A stretch of 64,000 nucleotides of DNA. It comes from Pseudomonas sp. B21-023. GTDB lineage: Bacteria; Pseudomonadota; Gammaproteobacteria; Pseudomonadales; Pseudomonadaceae. Position 1 is the stretch's first letter, and each line of letters opens with the position of its first letter. This document shows, one piece after another, positions 40,552 through 50,500 of the stretch. The position numbers and the translations under genes are program-made. Below the pieces are notes generated by a model, which worked only from the letters and a program-made list of their open reading frames with translations, was not told the DNA's origin and ran no database searches. The stretch lies in contig NZ_CP087190.1 of NCBI RefSeq assembly GCF_024749165.1, forward strand, positions 1,138,001 to 1,202,000. Direction: 5' to 3'.

Positions 40552-41748
40552 ATGCCGACCTATCGCTACCAGGCCGTGGATCTTGCCGGCAAGGCGCACA
40601 AGGCCAGCGTGCAGGCCGACAGCGAGCGCCATGCGCGGCAATTGCTGCGCGAGCAGGGCCTGTTCGCCCGGCACTTGCAACGCCACGATAGCGCACAGCC
40701 CGGTCGTCAGCGCCTGACCCGTGGCCAACTGTGCGAGCTGACCCGCCAACTGGCGACCTTGGTTGGCGCTGGCATCCCCCTGGTCGATGCCCTTGCCACA
40801 CTGGAGCGGCAGCTACGCCAGCCGGCCTTGCACGCGGTGCTGGTGGCCTTGCGCGGCTCCCTCGCCGAGGGCCTGGGGCTGGCGCGTAGCCTGGCGCGAC
40901 AGGGCGCGCCGTTCACCGGTTTGTATTGCGCGCTGGTCGAGGCCGGCGAGCGCTCCGGACGCCTTGGCCAGGTGCTGAGCCGTCTGGCCGACCACCTCGA
41001 ACAGGTCCAGCGCCAGCGCCACAAGGCGCGCACCGCGCTGATCTACCCGGCGGTGCTGATGGGCGTGTCGCTGGCCGTGGTGGTCGGCCTGATGACCTTC
41101 GTGGTGCCCAAGCTCACCGAGCAGTTCGCCCACTCCGGGCAGAGCCTGCCGTTCATCACGTCGCTACTGATCGGCTTGAGCCAGGGGCTGGTGCAGGCCG
41201 GCCCCTATCTGCTGGCACTGGCGATCCTGGCCGCGCTGTTGGGCGGCTGGCTGCTGCGCAAGCCGCACTGGTGCCTGCGCCGCGACGACCTGCTGCTGCG
41301 CCTGCCGCGTATCGGTGTGCTGCTGCAAGTGCTGGAGAGCGCGCGCCTGGCACGCAGCCTGGCGATCCTCTGCGGCAGCGGCGTGGCCCTGCTCGAAGCC
41401 CTGCAGGTGGCCACCGAGACAGTCGGCAACCGGCGAATCCGCGCAGCCATGGAGCAGGTACGCCAGCAGGTACAGGGCGGCACCAGCCTGCACCGGGCGC
41501 TGGACAACGCCGGGGAGTTTCCGCCGCTGCTGGTAAACATGGTCGGCAGCGGCGAGGCCAGCGGCACCCTGGCCGACATGCTCGAGCGGGTGGCCGACGA
41601 CCAGGAGCGCGGCTTCGCCCGCCAGGTGGACACCGCCATGGCGCTGTTCGAACCGCTGATGATCCTGGTAATGGGCGCCGTGGTGCTGTTCATCGTGCTG
41701 GCGGTGCTGCTGCCGATCATGCAGCTCAACCAGGGATTGCAACTGTGA
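40552..41748 (+). CDS. gspF: Type II secretion platform protein GspF (XcpS)
   Basis: The polytopic inner-membrane core of the assembly platform, 398 residues with two T2SSF half-domains (about 65-190 and 270-390) and three membrane helices (about 165-190, 215-240 and the C-terminal FEPLMILVMGAVVLFIVLAVLLPIM). The N-terminus (MPTYRYQAVDLAGKAHKASVQADSERHARQLLREQG) is typical for the family. An upstream in-frame ATG at 40492 lies within gspE and is rejected. gspG follows after 14 bases, the largest gap in the operon. Confidence 0.96.
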   Translation: MPTYRYQAVDLAGKAHKASVQADSERHARQLLREQGLFARHLQRHDSAQPGRQRLTRGQLCELTRQLATLVGAGIPLVDALATLERQLRQPALHAVLVALRGSLAEGLGLARSLARQGAPFTGLYCALVEAGERSGRLGQVLSRLADHLEQVQRQRHKARTALIYPAVLMGVSLAVVVGLMTFVVPKLTEQFAHSGQSLPFITSLLIGLSQGLVQAGPYLLALAILAALLGGWLLRKPHWCLRRDDLLLRLPRIGVLLQVLESARLARSLAILCGSGVALLEALQVATETVGNRRIRAAMEQVRQQVQGGTSLHRALDNAGEFPPLLVNMVGSGEASGTLADMLERVADDQERGFARQVDTAMALFEPLMILVMGAVVLFIVLAVLLPIMQLNQGLQL

Positions 41749-41762
41749 CAAGGAGAACTTCG

Positions 41763-42197
41763 ATGCCGCAACGACGTAACCGCCAGCGGGGCTTCACGCT
41801 GATGGAAATCATGGTGGTGATCTTCATCATCGGCCTGCTGATCGCCGTGGTCGCGCCCAGCGTGCTGGGCAACCAGGACAAGGCCATGAAGCAGAAAGTC
41901 ATGGCCGACCTCGCGACCTTGGAGCAGGCGCTGGACATGTACCGCCTGGATAACCTGCGCTTCCCCAGCACCGAACAGGGCCTGGCGGCGCTGGCGAAGA
42001 AGCCGACCCAGGAACCGCTGCCGCGCAGCTGGCGCAGTGACGGCTATATCCGCCGCCTGCCGCAAGACCCGTGGGGCACCCCGTACCAGTACCGCATGCC
42101 CGGCGAGCATGGCCGGGTTGATGTCTATTCGCTGGGCGCCGATGGCGTGCCGGGCGGCGAAGGGCTGGATGCCGACCTGGGCAACTGGGCGCTTTGA
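41763..42197 (+). CDS. gspG: Type II secretion major pseudopilin GspG (XcpT)
   Basis: The main pseudopilus subunit, 144 residues. A basic leader (MPQRRNRQRG) precedes the prepilin peptidase site G-FTLMEIMVVIFIIGLL with Glu at mature position 5. The C-terminal calcium-binding region PWGTPYQYRMPGEHGRVDVYSLGADG is typical of GspG. The processing enzyme (PilD/GspO) is not in the window. A strong AAGGAG precedes the start. Confidence 0.96.
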   Translation: MPQRRNRQRGFTLMEIMVVIFIIGLLIAVVAPSVLGNQDKAMKQKVMADLATLEQALDMYRLDNLRFPSTEQGLAALAKKPTQEPLPRSWRSDGYIRRLPQDPWGTPYQYRMPGEHGRVDVYSLGADGVPGGEGLDADLGNWAL

Positions 42198-42201
42198 GGT
42201 G

Positions 42202-42669
42202 ATGGGTCGAGGGGAGCGCTCCCACGCTGTCCCGATCCAACAGCGTGGTTTCAGCCTGCTCGAACTGCTGGTGGTGCTTGCCATTGCCGCCTTGATGACC
42301 AGCCTGGCCGTGGCCTGGCTCGACAGCGGCAGAAGCAGCATCGACCAGGCGCTCGATCGCCTGGCCGCCGCCACCGTGGCCCAGGCCGACCTGGCGCGCC
42401 ATGCCGGGCAGTTGCGCGGGCTGCGCTGGAACGGTCAACGCCCCGAGTTCGTCCGTCGGCAAGGCGAGCACTGGCAGGTGGAAACCGTGGCGCTCGGCGA
42501 TTGGCCCAAAGGCCTGCGCCCGGACTGGCCAGCCAGCCAGGCGCCAGCGCTGCTGTTTACCCCCGATGGCTGGTCACGTCCGGGCACTGTGCGCTGGCGC
42601 TGGGCCGAGGGCGGTCAGCGCTGGGACTGGGACCGCGGCGGGCAATTGCGCGTGAGCGCGATGCCATGA
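42202..42669 (+). CDS. gspH: Type II secretion minor pseudopilin GspH (XcpU)
   Basis: A minor pseudopilin of 155 residues with a prepilin site (IQQRG-FSLLELLVVLAIAALMTSLAVAWL, Glu at mature position 5) and a variable beta-rich domain. The start is uncertain: ATG 42202 gives a 16-residue leader with GAGG only three bases upstream, and GTG 42199 is an alternative. It overlaps gspI by ATGA, so translation is coupled. Confidence 0.88.
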   Translation: MGRGERSHAVPIQQRGFSLLELLVVLAIAALMTSLAVAWLDSGRSSIDQALDRLAAATVAQADLARHAGQLRGLRWNGQRPEFVRRQGEHWQVETVALGDWPKGLRPDWPASQAPALLFTPDGWSRPGTVRWRWAEGGQRWDWDRGGQLRVSAMP

Positions 42670-43034
42670 AGCGCCGGCAACGCGGCTTCACCCTGTTGGA
42701 GGTGAGCGTGGCCCTGGGCATCGCCGCCGTCCTGGCGGTGATCACCAGCCAGGTCCTGCGCCAGCGCCTGGCGGTGCAGGACACCGTGCAGCAGCATCGC
42801 CTGGGCCTGCTGTGCGCCCGTGAGCTGCAGGCACGCTTCGTGGTCGAGCAGTATTGGCCGGTGACCAACCAGGACTACGGTGTGCTGGTGGAGGGCGGGC
42901 AGGCCTGTCATTGGCAGTTGCAACTGCGCCGCACCGGTGTGCGCGACCTGCGCCGTGGCGAACTGCTATTGCATGCCGATCGTGACCAGCGCCTGCCGCT
43001 GGGGCAGTTCACTGTGTTCCTGGAGCGGCCATGA
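42666..43034 (+). CDS. gspI: Type II secretion minor pseudopilin GspI (XcpV)
   Basis: A 122-residue minor pseudopilin that initiates the pseudopilus tip with GspJ and GspK. It has a short leader (MKRRQRG) and FTLLEVSVALGIAAVLAVIT with Glu 5. ATGA overlaps join it to gspH before and gspJ after, so the three should be made in fixed ratio. Confidence 0.93.
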   Translation: MKRRQRGFTLLEVSVALGIAAVLAVITSQVLRQRLAVQDTVQQHRLGLLCARELQARFVVEQYWPVTNQDYGVLVEGGQACHWQLQLRRTGVRDLRRGELLLHADRDQRLPLGQFTVFLERP

Positions 43035-43621
43035 AACGGCGCCAGGCGGGCATGACCCTGATCGAACTGCTGGTGGCCCTGGCCCTCACGGCCTTGCTCG
43101 GGGTGATGCTGTCGGCGCTGGTCAACGGCTGGCTGAAGGTGCGCGAGCGGCTCGATGAACAGGTGAGCGAAACCGGCGTAGTGGATTTTTGCCTGGCCCT
43201 GGAGCGGCGTTTCGACAGCCCGGTGCTGCGCCGCCTGTACGAGCAGCGTTTGCCGTTGGCGGCGCGCTGGCTCGACTGGCAGCCCGACCGTCAGCAACTG
43301 CTGTGGGTGGCCGCCGCCGCCTGGCCGCAGGCCGAAGGGGGATCGCGCCTGCAGCGCCAGCGCCTGCGCTTCGAGCCGCGTGAACAACGGCTGCTGCTGG
43401 AAACCTCGGCCGACCTGTACGCCGCCGCGGCCCCGGTTTGGGTGCTACGCGAACGGCTGGAGCGGGTCAGCGCGATGAATGTTCTCTACCACCAGACCGG
43501 CCGTTGGCTGGCCTGGCCTTCCGATCAACCGGCGCACCCCGGTAGGGGCGTGCGCGTGGAGCTAGTGCGTGATGGAGCACCTTATACCTGTACTTTCGTT
43601 CTGCCCTGGGGGCGCGCATGA
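43031..43621 (+). CDS. gspJ: Type II secretion minor pseudopilin GspJ (XcpW)
   Basis: A 196-residue minor pseudopilin with leader MKRRQAG and MTLIELLVALALTALLGVML (Glu 5). The mature domain is beta-rich, as in GspJ. In most type II operons gspK follows gspJ; here gspL follows at once with an ATGA overlap, and gspK is found 10 kb upstream. Confidence 0.92.
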   Translation: MKRRQAGMTLIELLVALALTALLGVMLSALVNGWLKVRERLDEQVSETGVVDFCLALERRFDSPVLRRLYEQRLPLAARWLDWQPDRQQLLWVAAAAWPQAEGGSRLQRQRLRFEPREQRLLLETSADLYAAAAPVWVLRERLERVSAMNVLYHQTGRWLAWPSDQPAHPGRGVRVELVRDGAPYTCTFVLPWGRA

Positions 43622-44679
43622 AGCTTGAATGGCGCCGGCGGGCGCCGGCACAACCCTGGTTGCTGCTGCGCCCCGGCGAGGTCTGGGAGTGGCTGCTGGT
43701 CACCCAAGGCTGCCCGTTGCGCCAAGGCCGGGGCGAGCCACCGCCCGGGCTCGGGGCGCGGGTTGCCCTGATTGTCCCTGGTGAACATTGCAGTCATTTC
43801 CTGCTGCCCGCTCCGCCTGGGCTGAAACGCGAGGAATGGCCTTTGCTGCTCGAGGACCGCTTGCTGCAAGGCGACGATGACGTGCTGTGTGCCTGTATCG
43901 GGCGCCACGCAGGGCAGTTGCGTCTGCTGGTGGTGGCGCGGGGCAGGCTCAACGCGTGGCGGGGGCAGTGCGCCAGCTGGGGGCTGACCGTGGAACGTTG
44001 CTGGGCTGAGTTCCAGCTGCTGCCAGACTGTGCGGCAGAAGTGGCTTGGCACTGGCGACGAGGAGCGATGAGCCTGTACAAGGGCCAGGCCCACTGGCTG
44101 GCCTGGCCGCAGGGGCTTGGCACGCCGCCCGCGCTTGCCTGGCTGCCTGGCGAGGTCGAGTGCATCGACGGCGACTGGCCCGATGTGCTGGCCCCGCTCG
44201 ATGGCTTGCCCGGCTTGTTCGAGGCCCGCCGGCCACGCCAAGTTCTGCGCCTGGCAAAGGGGCAGGCGCGCCTGGCACTTGCCTGCCTGGCGTTGATGTT
44301 GGCGTGGGGCGGGTTGTGGAGCGCGCAACATTGGCGCCAGGCCCAGCTCTATCGCGCCCAGGTGCAGGCCGTTACCGGCGTCCAGCCGACGCCTCGCCAG
44401 GCGGCGCGGGTGTTGACGCAACTGCAGGACGAGGCGCGTGAAAGCCAGGTGCGCCTGCGCCAGCTCGAGGCATTGCAGACGCAAGTCCATGGATGGTTGA
44501 ACGATCATCCCGGCTGGCACCTGCGGGTAGTGCGCTTCGATGGCCAGCGTTGGCACCTTGAGTTGGTCGGTGAGGGCGTAGCTGCGCCCTGGCAGGAGAT
44601 GGCCACGGCGGCCGGCGTGCAGGTCCAGGTGGAAGACGAAGCGCATCGCGTGGTGTTCGACCTGGGGAGCGCCGCATGA
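43618..44679 (+). CDS. gspL: Type II secretion inner-membrane protein GspL (XcpY)
   Basis: Anchors the GspE ATPase to the membrane. The 353-residue protein has a cytoplasmic actin-like domain (about 1-215), one membrane helix (about 218-238, ARLALACLALMLAWGGLWSAQ) and a periplasmic ferredoxin-like domain. The sequence is Trp-rich, as often in GspL. It is joined by ATGA overlaps to gspJ and gspM. Confidence 0.88.
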   Translation: MKLEWRRRAPAQPWLLLRPGEVWEWLLVTQGCPLRQGRGEPPPGLGARVALIVPGEHCSHFLLPAPPGLKREEWPLLLEDRLLQGDDDVLCACIGRHAGQLRLLVVARGRLNAWRGQCASWGLTVERCWAEFQLLPDCAAEVAWHWRRGAMSLYKGQAHWLAWPQGLGTPPALAWLPGEVECIDGDWPDVLAPLDGLPGLFEARRPRQVLRLAKGQARLALACLALMLAWGGLWSAQHWRQAQLYRAQVQAVTGVQPTPRQAARVLTQLQDEARESQVRLRQLEALQTQVHGWLNDHPGWHLRVVRFDGQRWHLELVGEGVAAPWQEMATAAGVQVQVEDEAHRVVFDLGSAA

Positions 44680-45062
44680 GCCGTGAATGGGTGCGACAGC
44701 ATCGGCTATCGCTGGCCTGGGCCGTCGTCGCGCTGTTGCTGGGGTTGCTGGCGCTGCGCGAGGGCGTGGCCTTCTGGCAGGAACAGCGGCAATGGCAGGC
44801 ATTGGCCGAATCGCTGGCGGCACAGCCACGCCAGCCCGCGCTGACCCTTGAAGCGCTGCACCAATCGGCCCAGGCCCGGCACATCGAATTGGCCGAGGTG
44901 CAGTCCGAGGACGAGGGCTGGCTGTTGCGCGGCAAGGTAGTCGATGCGCAAACCCTGCAGGGCTGGTTGCAGACCCTGCGCGATAACGGCGCGCAGCCGT
45001 TGCAATGGGGGCTGGAGCGAGATACCGAGGGGTTGCGTTTCACTGTGCGGCTTCGACCATGA
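44676..45062 (+). CDS. gspM: Type II secretion inner-membrane protein GspM (XcpZ)
   Basis: Binds GspL and completes the platform. The 128-residue protein has one N-terminal membrane helix (LSLAWAVVALLLGLLALREGVAFW) and a small periplasmic ferredoxin-like domain. Shorter than many GspM, but position and topology fit. It overlaps gspN by ATGA. Confidence 0.87.
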   Translation: MSREWVRQHRLSLAWAVVALLLGLLALREGVAFWQEQRQWQALAESLAAQPRQPALTLEALHQSAQARHIELAEVQSEDEGWLLRGKVVDAQTLQGWLQTLRDNGAQPLQWGLERDTEGLRFTVRLRP

Positions 45063-45718
45063 GGCGGCTGGCGTACCTTTGGCTGGGCCTGGTGTTCTGC
45101 CTGACCCTGATGGCCGAACTGCCGGCGCGTTGGTTGGTGGCGGGGTTCGGGTTACCGGCGGAGGGGGTGGACGGCAGCCTGTGGCAAGGGCAGTTTGCCC
45201 GGCTGGGACCGGTGGGACCCGTGCAATGGACATGGCGTCCATGGCAGCGCGACCTGCAGGTGCGCCTGGGCTTCCAGGAGCAGGGCTGGCAAGGCCGCCT
45301 GAGTGGTTGGCCGTGGCGTTGGCAGGCGGACCTCCAGGCATTGGGCGCACAGCCAAGCGTCGGCGGTGACTATCGCCTGGCCGGGCAATGGCAGGGCAGC
45401 ATCAAGCTGCAAGGCTCGGGGCAACATTGTCGGGCCGCCGCAGGCAGCATCACCGTCGCCGACCTGGCTTTGAGCGCGCCCTGGTCGCTGGTGCTGGGAC
45501 AGGGCTCGCTGGCGATGGACTGCCGTCAGGGCTGGCGGTTGAGCGCTGGCCTGGTTCGCCAGGGCCAGCACCAGATGAGCCTGGAGGCCGACCTGGCGGC
45601 CCGGCAAGCGCAGGTCGATTTCGTGTTGCAGGCCGATGCCGGTTTGACGCCCGTGCTGCGCGGCGTGCAATGGCTGGGGCCCGAGGACACGGTCGGGCAG
45701 CGCCGGCTCAGGTGGTAG
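45059..45718 (+). CDS. gspN: Type II secretion protein GspN
   Basis: An accessory type II component found in only some systems, with unclear function. The 219-residue protein has an N-terminal membrane segment (LAYLWLGLVFCLTLMAELPARWLV) and a beta-rich periplasmic part beginning GFGLPAEGVDGSLWQGQFARL, which is characteristic of GspN. ATG 45059 overlaps the gspM stop; an in-frame ATG at 45005 lies within gspM. It ends the operon 12 bases before the convergent tpsB stop, with no separate terminator visible. Confidence 0.82.
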   Translation: MRRLAYLWLGLVFCLTLMAELPARWLVAGFGLPAEGVDGSLWQGQFARLGPVGPVQWTWRPWQRDLQVRLGFQEQGWQGRLSGWPWRWQADLQALGAQPSVGGDYRLAGQWQGSIKLQGSGQHCRAAAGSITVADLALSAPWSLVLGQGSLAMDCRQGWRLSAGLVRQGQHQMSLEADLAARQAQVDFVLQADAGLTPVLRGVQWLGPEDTVGQRRLRW

Positions 45719-45730
45719 CCCACATGCCGG

Positions 45731-47440
45731 TCAGAGGGCGAGGGACCATTGCGCGACCCAGAAGCCTTGCTCCAGTGATTTGCGCGGGCGATCGCTGGCG
45801 TGCAGTGCGCGTTGGTAGTCCAGGCGCAACGTGCTGTGCGGCAGGTTCAGTTCGACCCCTGCCGAGGCACCGACCAGGCGCTGCGACGGGCTGGTGCGCG
45901 CATAGCGGGCCCAGCCCAGGTCCACGCCGAAGGACGGGCGTAATGGTACCGGCAGGGGTAGCGGCTGGCTGAGGGTGTTGCGCCATGCCCCGGCGCTGGC
46001 GCCTGCGACATTGTGCTTGCGGAATCCGCGCACGGCCGAGTGATCGCTCAATTGCAGTTGCTCGACGGCGGGCAGCACATGGGCGCTGTATTGCAGGGCC
46101 AGTTCGCTTTGCCAGCGCCAGGGCCATTGAGCCTGGCCCTGGCGCAGGTGCAGCAAGTTGGCGCGGTACTTGGTGAAGTCCGGACGTGGCGCCTGCTTGT
46201 GGGCGAACGGTCGGTCGGCGCCGAACCAGCGTACCCCTTGGCTTACGCCCAGATAAGCGTTCCACAGTCCACCTTCGAGCCACAGCAGGTTCAGGCCAGC
46301 TTCGAGGGTGGCCAGGGTCGGGCTCTGCAGCGCCAGTACGGCGGGGCCGAAGCGGTTGAGCAATTGCTTGCGGTCCAGCCGGGCGCTGGCGCTGAGCATG
46401 CCTTGCTGGTTGCGCCACAGCACGCGCTCGGCGCCGACGCCGTAGAACTCGCTGCGGCCACTGCTGGCGTAGCGGGTGTTTGGGATCGGCGCTCGGTAGC
46501 GCATCTGGCTGGCATTCAGGGTGAAGGTCCAGCGGCCATGGGGAATGCTGTAGTACAGGCTGACGCCTTCGCTTTGGCCAGGCGCGTCGAACACCACCGA
46601 ACTTAGCGACAGGCGCAGGTCGTCGTTCAGGCCCAGCGGGCTGTCCAGGCCAAGCCCCAGGTTGAGACGGTGGCGGCCGGTCAGTTCCCCGCCGCGGTTG
46701 TCGAGCAGGGCGTCCAGGTGGGCGCGTGAAGCGACGCGCCGGGGTTCGAGCACGACGCGGGTTCCGCCTTGCATCTCGCCCGGCAGCAAGGCCATTTGCA
46801 GGTCATAGGCACGCAGCCGGTTGAGTTGGTCCAGGCCTTGCTCGAGATCCGGCAGGTGCAGGGGAAGGCCGAGCATGCCCGGAAATGCGCCTTGCAGCGA
46901 CAGCGGCAGGTCGGCGCCAGCCAGTTCGATCGATTCGATGAAGCCTTCGACGATGACGATGTCCAGCGGGGCGCCGTGCTCAGGGGCGCGGGCCACATAG
47001 GGGCGGCTGGTGGGATATCCGGCTTGCACGTAGTGCCGGGTCAGTTGTTTGAGTAGCTGGTCAATTTCGGCGACCCCCATGCAAGTGGACGACAGCGCAC
47101 GCACGATCGGCTGCAGTTGCCGGGTATCGAGCATGCGGTTGCCGGCCAGGCGTACCCCACTGATCGCCCAGCAGTGCTGGTCGGGGTCGAGCATTGCAGT
47201 ATCGCTGTCTTCAGTGGCGTTGGCAGGTTGCCTGCGCTGCCAGCGTTCGAGCCGCTGCTGCTGCTCCAGTTGCCGCACGGCTTGTTGCTGATCCCGCAAC
47301 TGCTGGCTGGCCGGGTCGACCGTGGCGATGGCGTTGGCCGATAGCGTCATGATGAGGCAAGCCAGCAGGACAGTGGCGATGTGGCGTATGCCTGCGCTTG
47401 ATGGGCGGAAAGTATGGGAGGAAAAGATCGGTGCGTTCAT
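45731..47440 (-). CDS. Two-partner secretion transporter (TpsB, ShlB/FhaC/HecB family)
   Basis: The outer-membrane Omp85-type pore that exports the adjacent TpsA. Of 569 residues, a signal peptide ends near NAIA-T (about 38). A Gln/Arg-rich plug helix (DQQQAVRQLEQQQRLERWQRR) and two POTRA domains (about 85-240) follow, then a 16-strand barrel with the conserved VRGF motif (SDHSAVRGFRKH) on loop 6. It ends WSLAL. It is 97 bases downstream of tpsA, with a REP-like hairpin between. Confidence 0.93.
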   Translation of the reverse strand: MNAPIFSSHTFRPSSAGIRHIATVLLACLIMTLSANAIATVDPASQQLRDQQQAVRQLEQQQRLERWQRRQPANATEDSDTAMLDPDQHCWAISGVRLAGNRMLDTRQLQPIVRALSSTCMGVAEIDQLLKQLTRHYVQAGYPTSRPYVARAPEHGAPLDIVIVEGFIESIELAGADLPLSLQGAFPGMLGLPLHLPDLEQGLDQLNRLRAYDLQMALLPGEMQGGTRVVLEPRRVASRAHLDALLDNRGGELTGRHRLNLGLGLDSPLGLNDDLRLSLSSVVFDAPGQSEGVSLYYSIPHGRWTFTLNASQMRYRAPIPNTRYASSGRSEFYGVGAERVLWRNQQGMLSASARLDRKQLLNRFGPAVLALQSPTLATLEAGLNLLWLEGGLWNAYLGVSQGVRWFGADRPFAHKQAPRPDFTKYRANLLHLRQGQAQWPWRWQSELALQYSAHVLPAVEQLQLSDHSAVRGFRKHNVAGASAGAWRNTLSQPLPLPVPLRPSFGVDLGWARYARTSPSQRLVGASAGVELNLPHSTLRLDYQRALHASDRPRKSLEQGFWVAQWSLAL

Positions 47441-47459
47441 GGGGTTCGGTCCGATGCCC

Positions 47460-47489
47460 CTGTGGGAACGGGTGTGCCCGCTCCCGCAG
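47460..47489. repeat. REP-like hairpin between tpsA and tpsB
   Basis: An imperfect palindrome (CTGTGGGAACGGG, loop TGTG, CCCGCTCCCGCAG) in the short gap between tpsA and tpsB. It could reduce tpsB transcription relative to tpsA or stabilise the tpsA mRNA end. Confidence 0.6.
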
Positions 47490-47537
47490 AATCCGTGTGG
47501 GAGGCGCAGCGACCCACAGGCCGCTGCCTGGCAAGCG

Positions 47538-50500
47538 TCAGCGCTGGCGGCTCTCCTTTATCTGCGAGACATACTCGCTAGTGCGGTCGTGACCGGTGTT
47601 GCTGTACGCCTTGTGGTCGTCAGCCTTGTCGGTGCTGCCGGTGATCAGGTTCGAGAGGTACGAATAGGCGGTACTGGCAAGGCCAGCCGTGGACAAATCG
47701 ACGTCGACCTTCACATCCTTGGCGTAGTCCCGACCGCTCAGGTTGTCGCGGGAGACCGCGCCGCCACCGAGTTCGACCTGGCCATCGGCCGCCTGCAGCG
47801 TGGCGCCGACCAGGCGGGTGTCGCCAGCTACCTGCAGATCGATGCCCTGCGTGCCGGACAGGAGCGTCTGCTGGCTGACGGTGTCGTTGTCGCGCTTGGC
47901 GTATTCCATCTTGACCGACGGGGTAAATTTCGCGGTGACTTTGTTCCACAGCGCCCCGGCGATTTCCGTGATGTTGCCGCCCTCGAAAACGCTCGCCAGC
48001 GAGGCCGGGGTTTCAGTCTCGGATGCTGCCGGTTGCTTCTGGGCGAGACTGGCGTCGACCTCTAGCTTTACGCTGTCGACCTGGTCCTGACGGCTGGCCA
48101 CCCGCAGGTTGCCGTCGATCTTGCCTTCGATTGCCTGCGCCTCAAGCTGTGCGCCTTCGATGCGGGTATCGCCCTGGCTGCGCAAGTCGATCAGGTCGGC
48201 GCGCAGCTTGCTGTCATGCCAGGTGGTGTTGTCGCGTTTATCCAGGCCGACCTTGACCTGGGCGTTGATGCCCCCAATGTCCATGGCATTGACCTTCAGG
48301 CCGCCACCAATGGTAACGTCGAGGTTGTCGTGGCGCTCGGTGTTGCTGGCTGCCTCGACCAGCAGGCCACCATTGCGGGCGTCCAGGCCTATCCGTTTGG
48401 CGTTGGCTTGCAGCCCTTGTACCTGCAGCGCGGTATCGTCATGGGCGAAGCTGGTAATCTGCACCGAGCCCTTGCTGTCGAACTGCGCACCAATGGCTGT
48501 GCTGGCCTGCTCATTGACCCAGCCGAAGGTGCCTTTGCCACCCAAGCCACCACCGGTAGTGCTGCCGTCGACATTCAGCTTGCCGCCCCAGGTCTTGCCC
48601 AGGCTCTGGCGGGTATCGCTGGCGGCTGTCACGCTCAGCCTGCCTTCGCTGTGCAGGGTAATGTCGCCGGTGCCCGCACGGCTGCCTATGCGCGTGCCTT
48701 CAAGGCGCATATCACCGCCACTGGTCAGTTCCACGGCACCTTTGCCATCGATTTGTGCGACCCGTGCCTGGCTGTGCTGCGTTTCCAGGCTGTGGCGCTT
48801 GAGATTACCGTCCAGGCCGCCGTTGGGGCCTAGCAGGCCGGTGCCGGCCTTGACCGCCAATCCGGCGTCCAGCGTGGTGGTGTGTTCAGTGTTGTGATCA
48901 TGGGCTGCTGCGAGTGTCAGGTCGCCGCCACTGCGCAGGCTGACCGCGCCGTTGCCGCCGTCGAAGCGGGCACCCTCATAGTGACCACTACGTTCGAGTT
49001 CTGCCTGGACCCCCTGGCTGCCCTGCAAACTGCCGACGCGGGCTGTCGTGGTCTGTTTCAGCTGGCTCAGGGAGTCGCCATGACCTTCAAGCCTTGCGTT
49101 GACATCCGTTCCGGTGGTGGTGCTCACACGCAGGCTGCCGCCACCCGTGGTGTTGCGTATTTCGCTGCTGCTCTGATCCCGGGCGGCCAGCATCTGGTGT
49201 TCTCCAGCCTCGATGCGCAGGCTCCCAGCCCTGGCTTTGTAGGCGCTACCTTCATCCATGAGCTGATCGGCCCGAATGGAGATGTTGCCACCGTCGAAGT
49301 TCGTGACCTGCGCGGTGCTGTTGGTGTCCTTGTGCACGCGCGAGGTGTGCTGGAGCGAGAGTTGAGCGCCAGCGTTTGGTGAGGCCGCTTCGTCTTCGGC
49401 TTTCTTGCCAGTGAACAAGTGCTTGACGTGATCGCTGAGGTACTTGTAGTCGATGCCGACGCTCAGGCCGCCGTCCCATTTGGTGAGCGTGGTTTCACGG
49501 ACCTTGGTGTCGGCTGCCGCACGGTTGTCGATGCGCTCGGCGTCCACTTTCAAGGTGCGTCCCGCATTCAGCTGAGCAGCGGTGGTGGTGAGTTGCGCGG
49601 TGTCGATGTGCAGATCGCCGCTTGCTGACAGATGGCTTCGTCGAGTCGTGGTTTCGCGTTCGAGCACGGCGGCCGGGCCATGATAGCCGTCGATGCCAAG
49701 GCCTACACGGTCGGAACCGCCGGTGACACTCAGCGCGGCAGCTGTACGGGTATCGAGGGTATGCCTGGCCTGGGTGTCGTGGGCTGCCGCCAATTCGACT
49801 TCGCTGGCGGCCAGCATGAGGTCTTTCCTTGCCTGCACGTTCGAAGCACTGAGCGTCAGTTTACGATCACTGCGCAGCGAGACGGAGCCCGCGCTGATGC
49901 TGCTGGCGACCTGGCGTGTCGCAGTGGTCTGCTCGTCGCTCTGCAGTTTTTCGTAGCCGAACTTGGCCGTGTACTGCTGCGAGTCCGGCGCGTCCTTGCC
50001 GGCGCTGGCCACGAACGCACGCTTGCCCGTGGTGAGCCGGGCATGGTCATTTTCCACGGCGCTTTCAATCTGCAGAGCGCCTTTGGCGTCGAGTTCGACC
50101 TGCTTGCGCGCCTCGAGGCGGGCGCCGGAGATCTGCATGTCGGCCCCGGCGCTGGCGATGAGAGTGCTGCCCTTGAGGGTGCTGGCCTTGACCTGCTCGG
50201 TGTGTGCCTGGCTGTCGATATCGGTGCGGTCCAGGTAGCGCCTGTGGGTGGACTGCTCGGCGATATCGAGCGTGTCCACGCCAGCGTCGATCGTCATCTT
50301 TCCACCGCTGCGCAGTTGCAGGGCGTTGTCCGCTTCCAGGTGCGCGGCCGTAAGGTGCAGGTCGCTGCCGGCCGACAGGTTCAGGCTGTCCTCGGCCACC
50401 AGGCGGCTACTCAGTTGCTGGCGACTGGTTTGCGTGGTCTTGCCGTTATGGCTTTCGGTGGGGATGAACAGCCATTGCTTCGACCAGTTGACCGGATCGT

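Noticed and set aside
47538..48000. A CdiA-type toxin end and immunity gene after tpsA
   Set aside because: No VENN motif, no variable C-terminal domain and no small ORF in the 97-base gap before tpsB.
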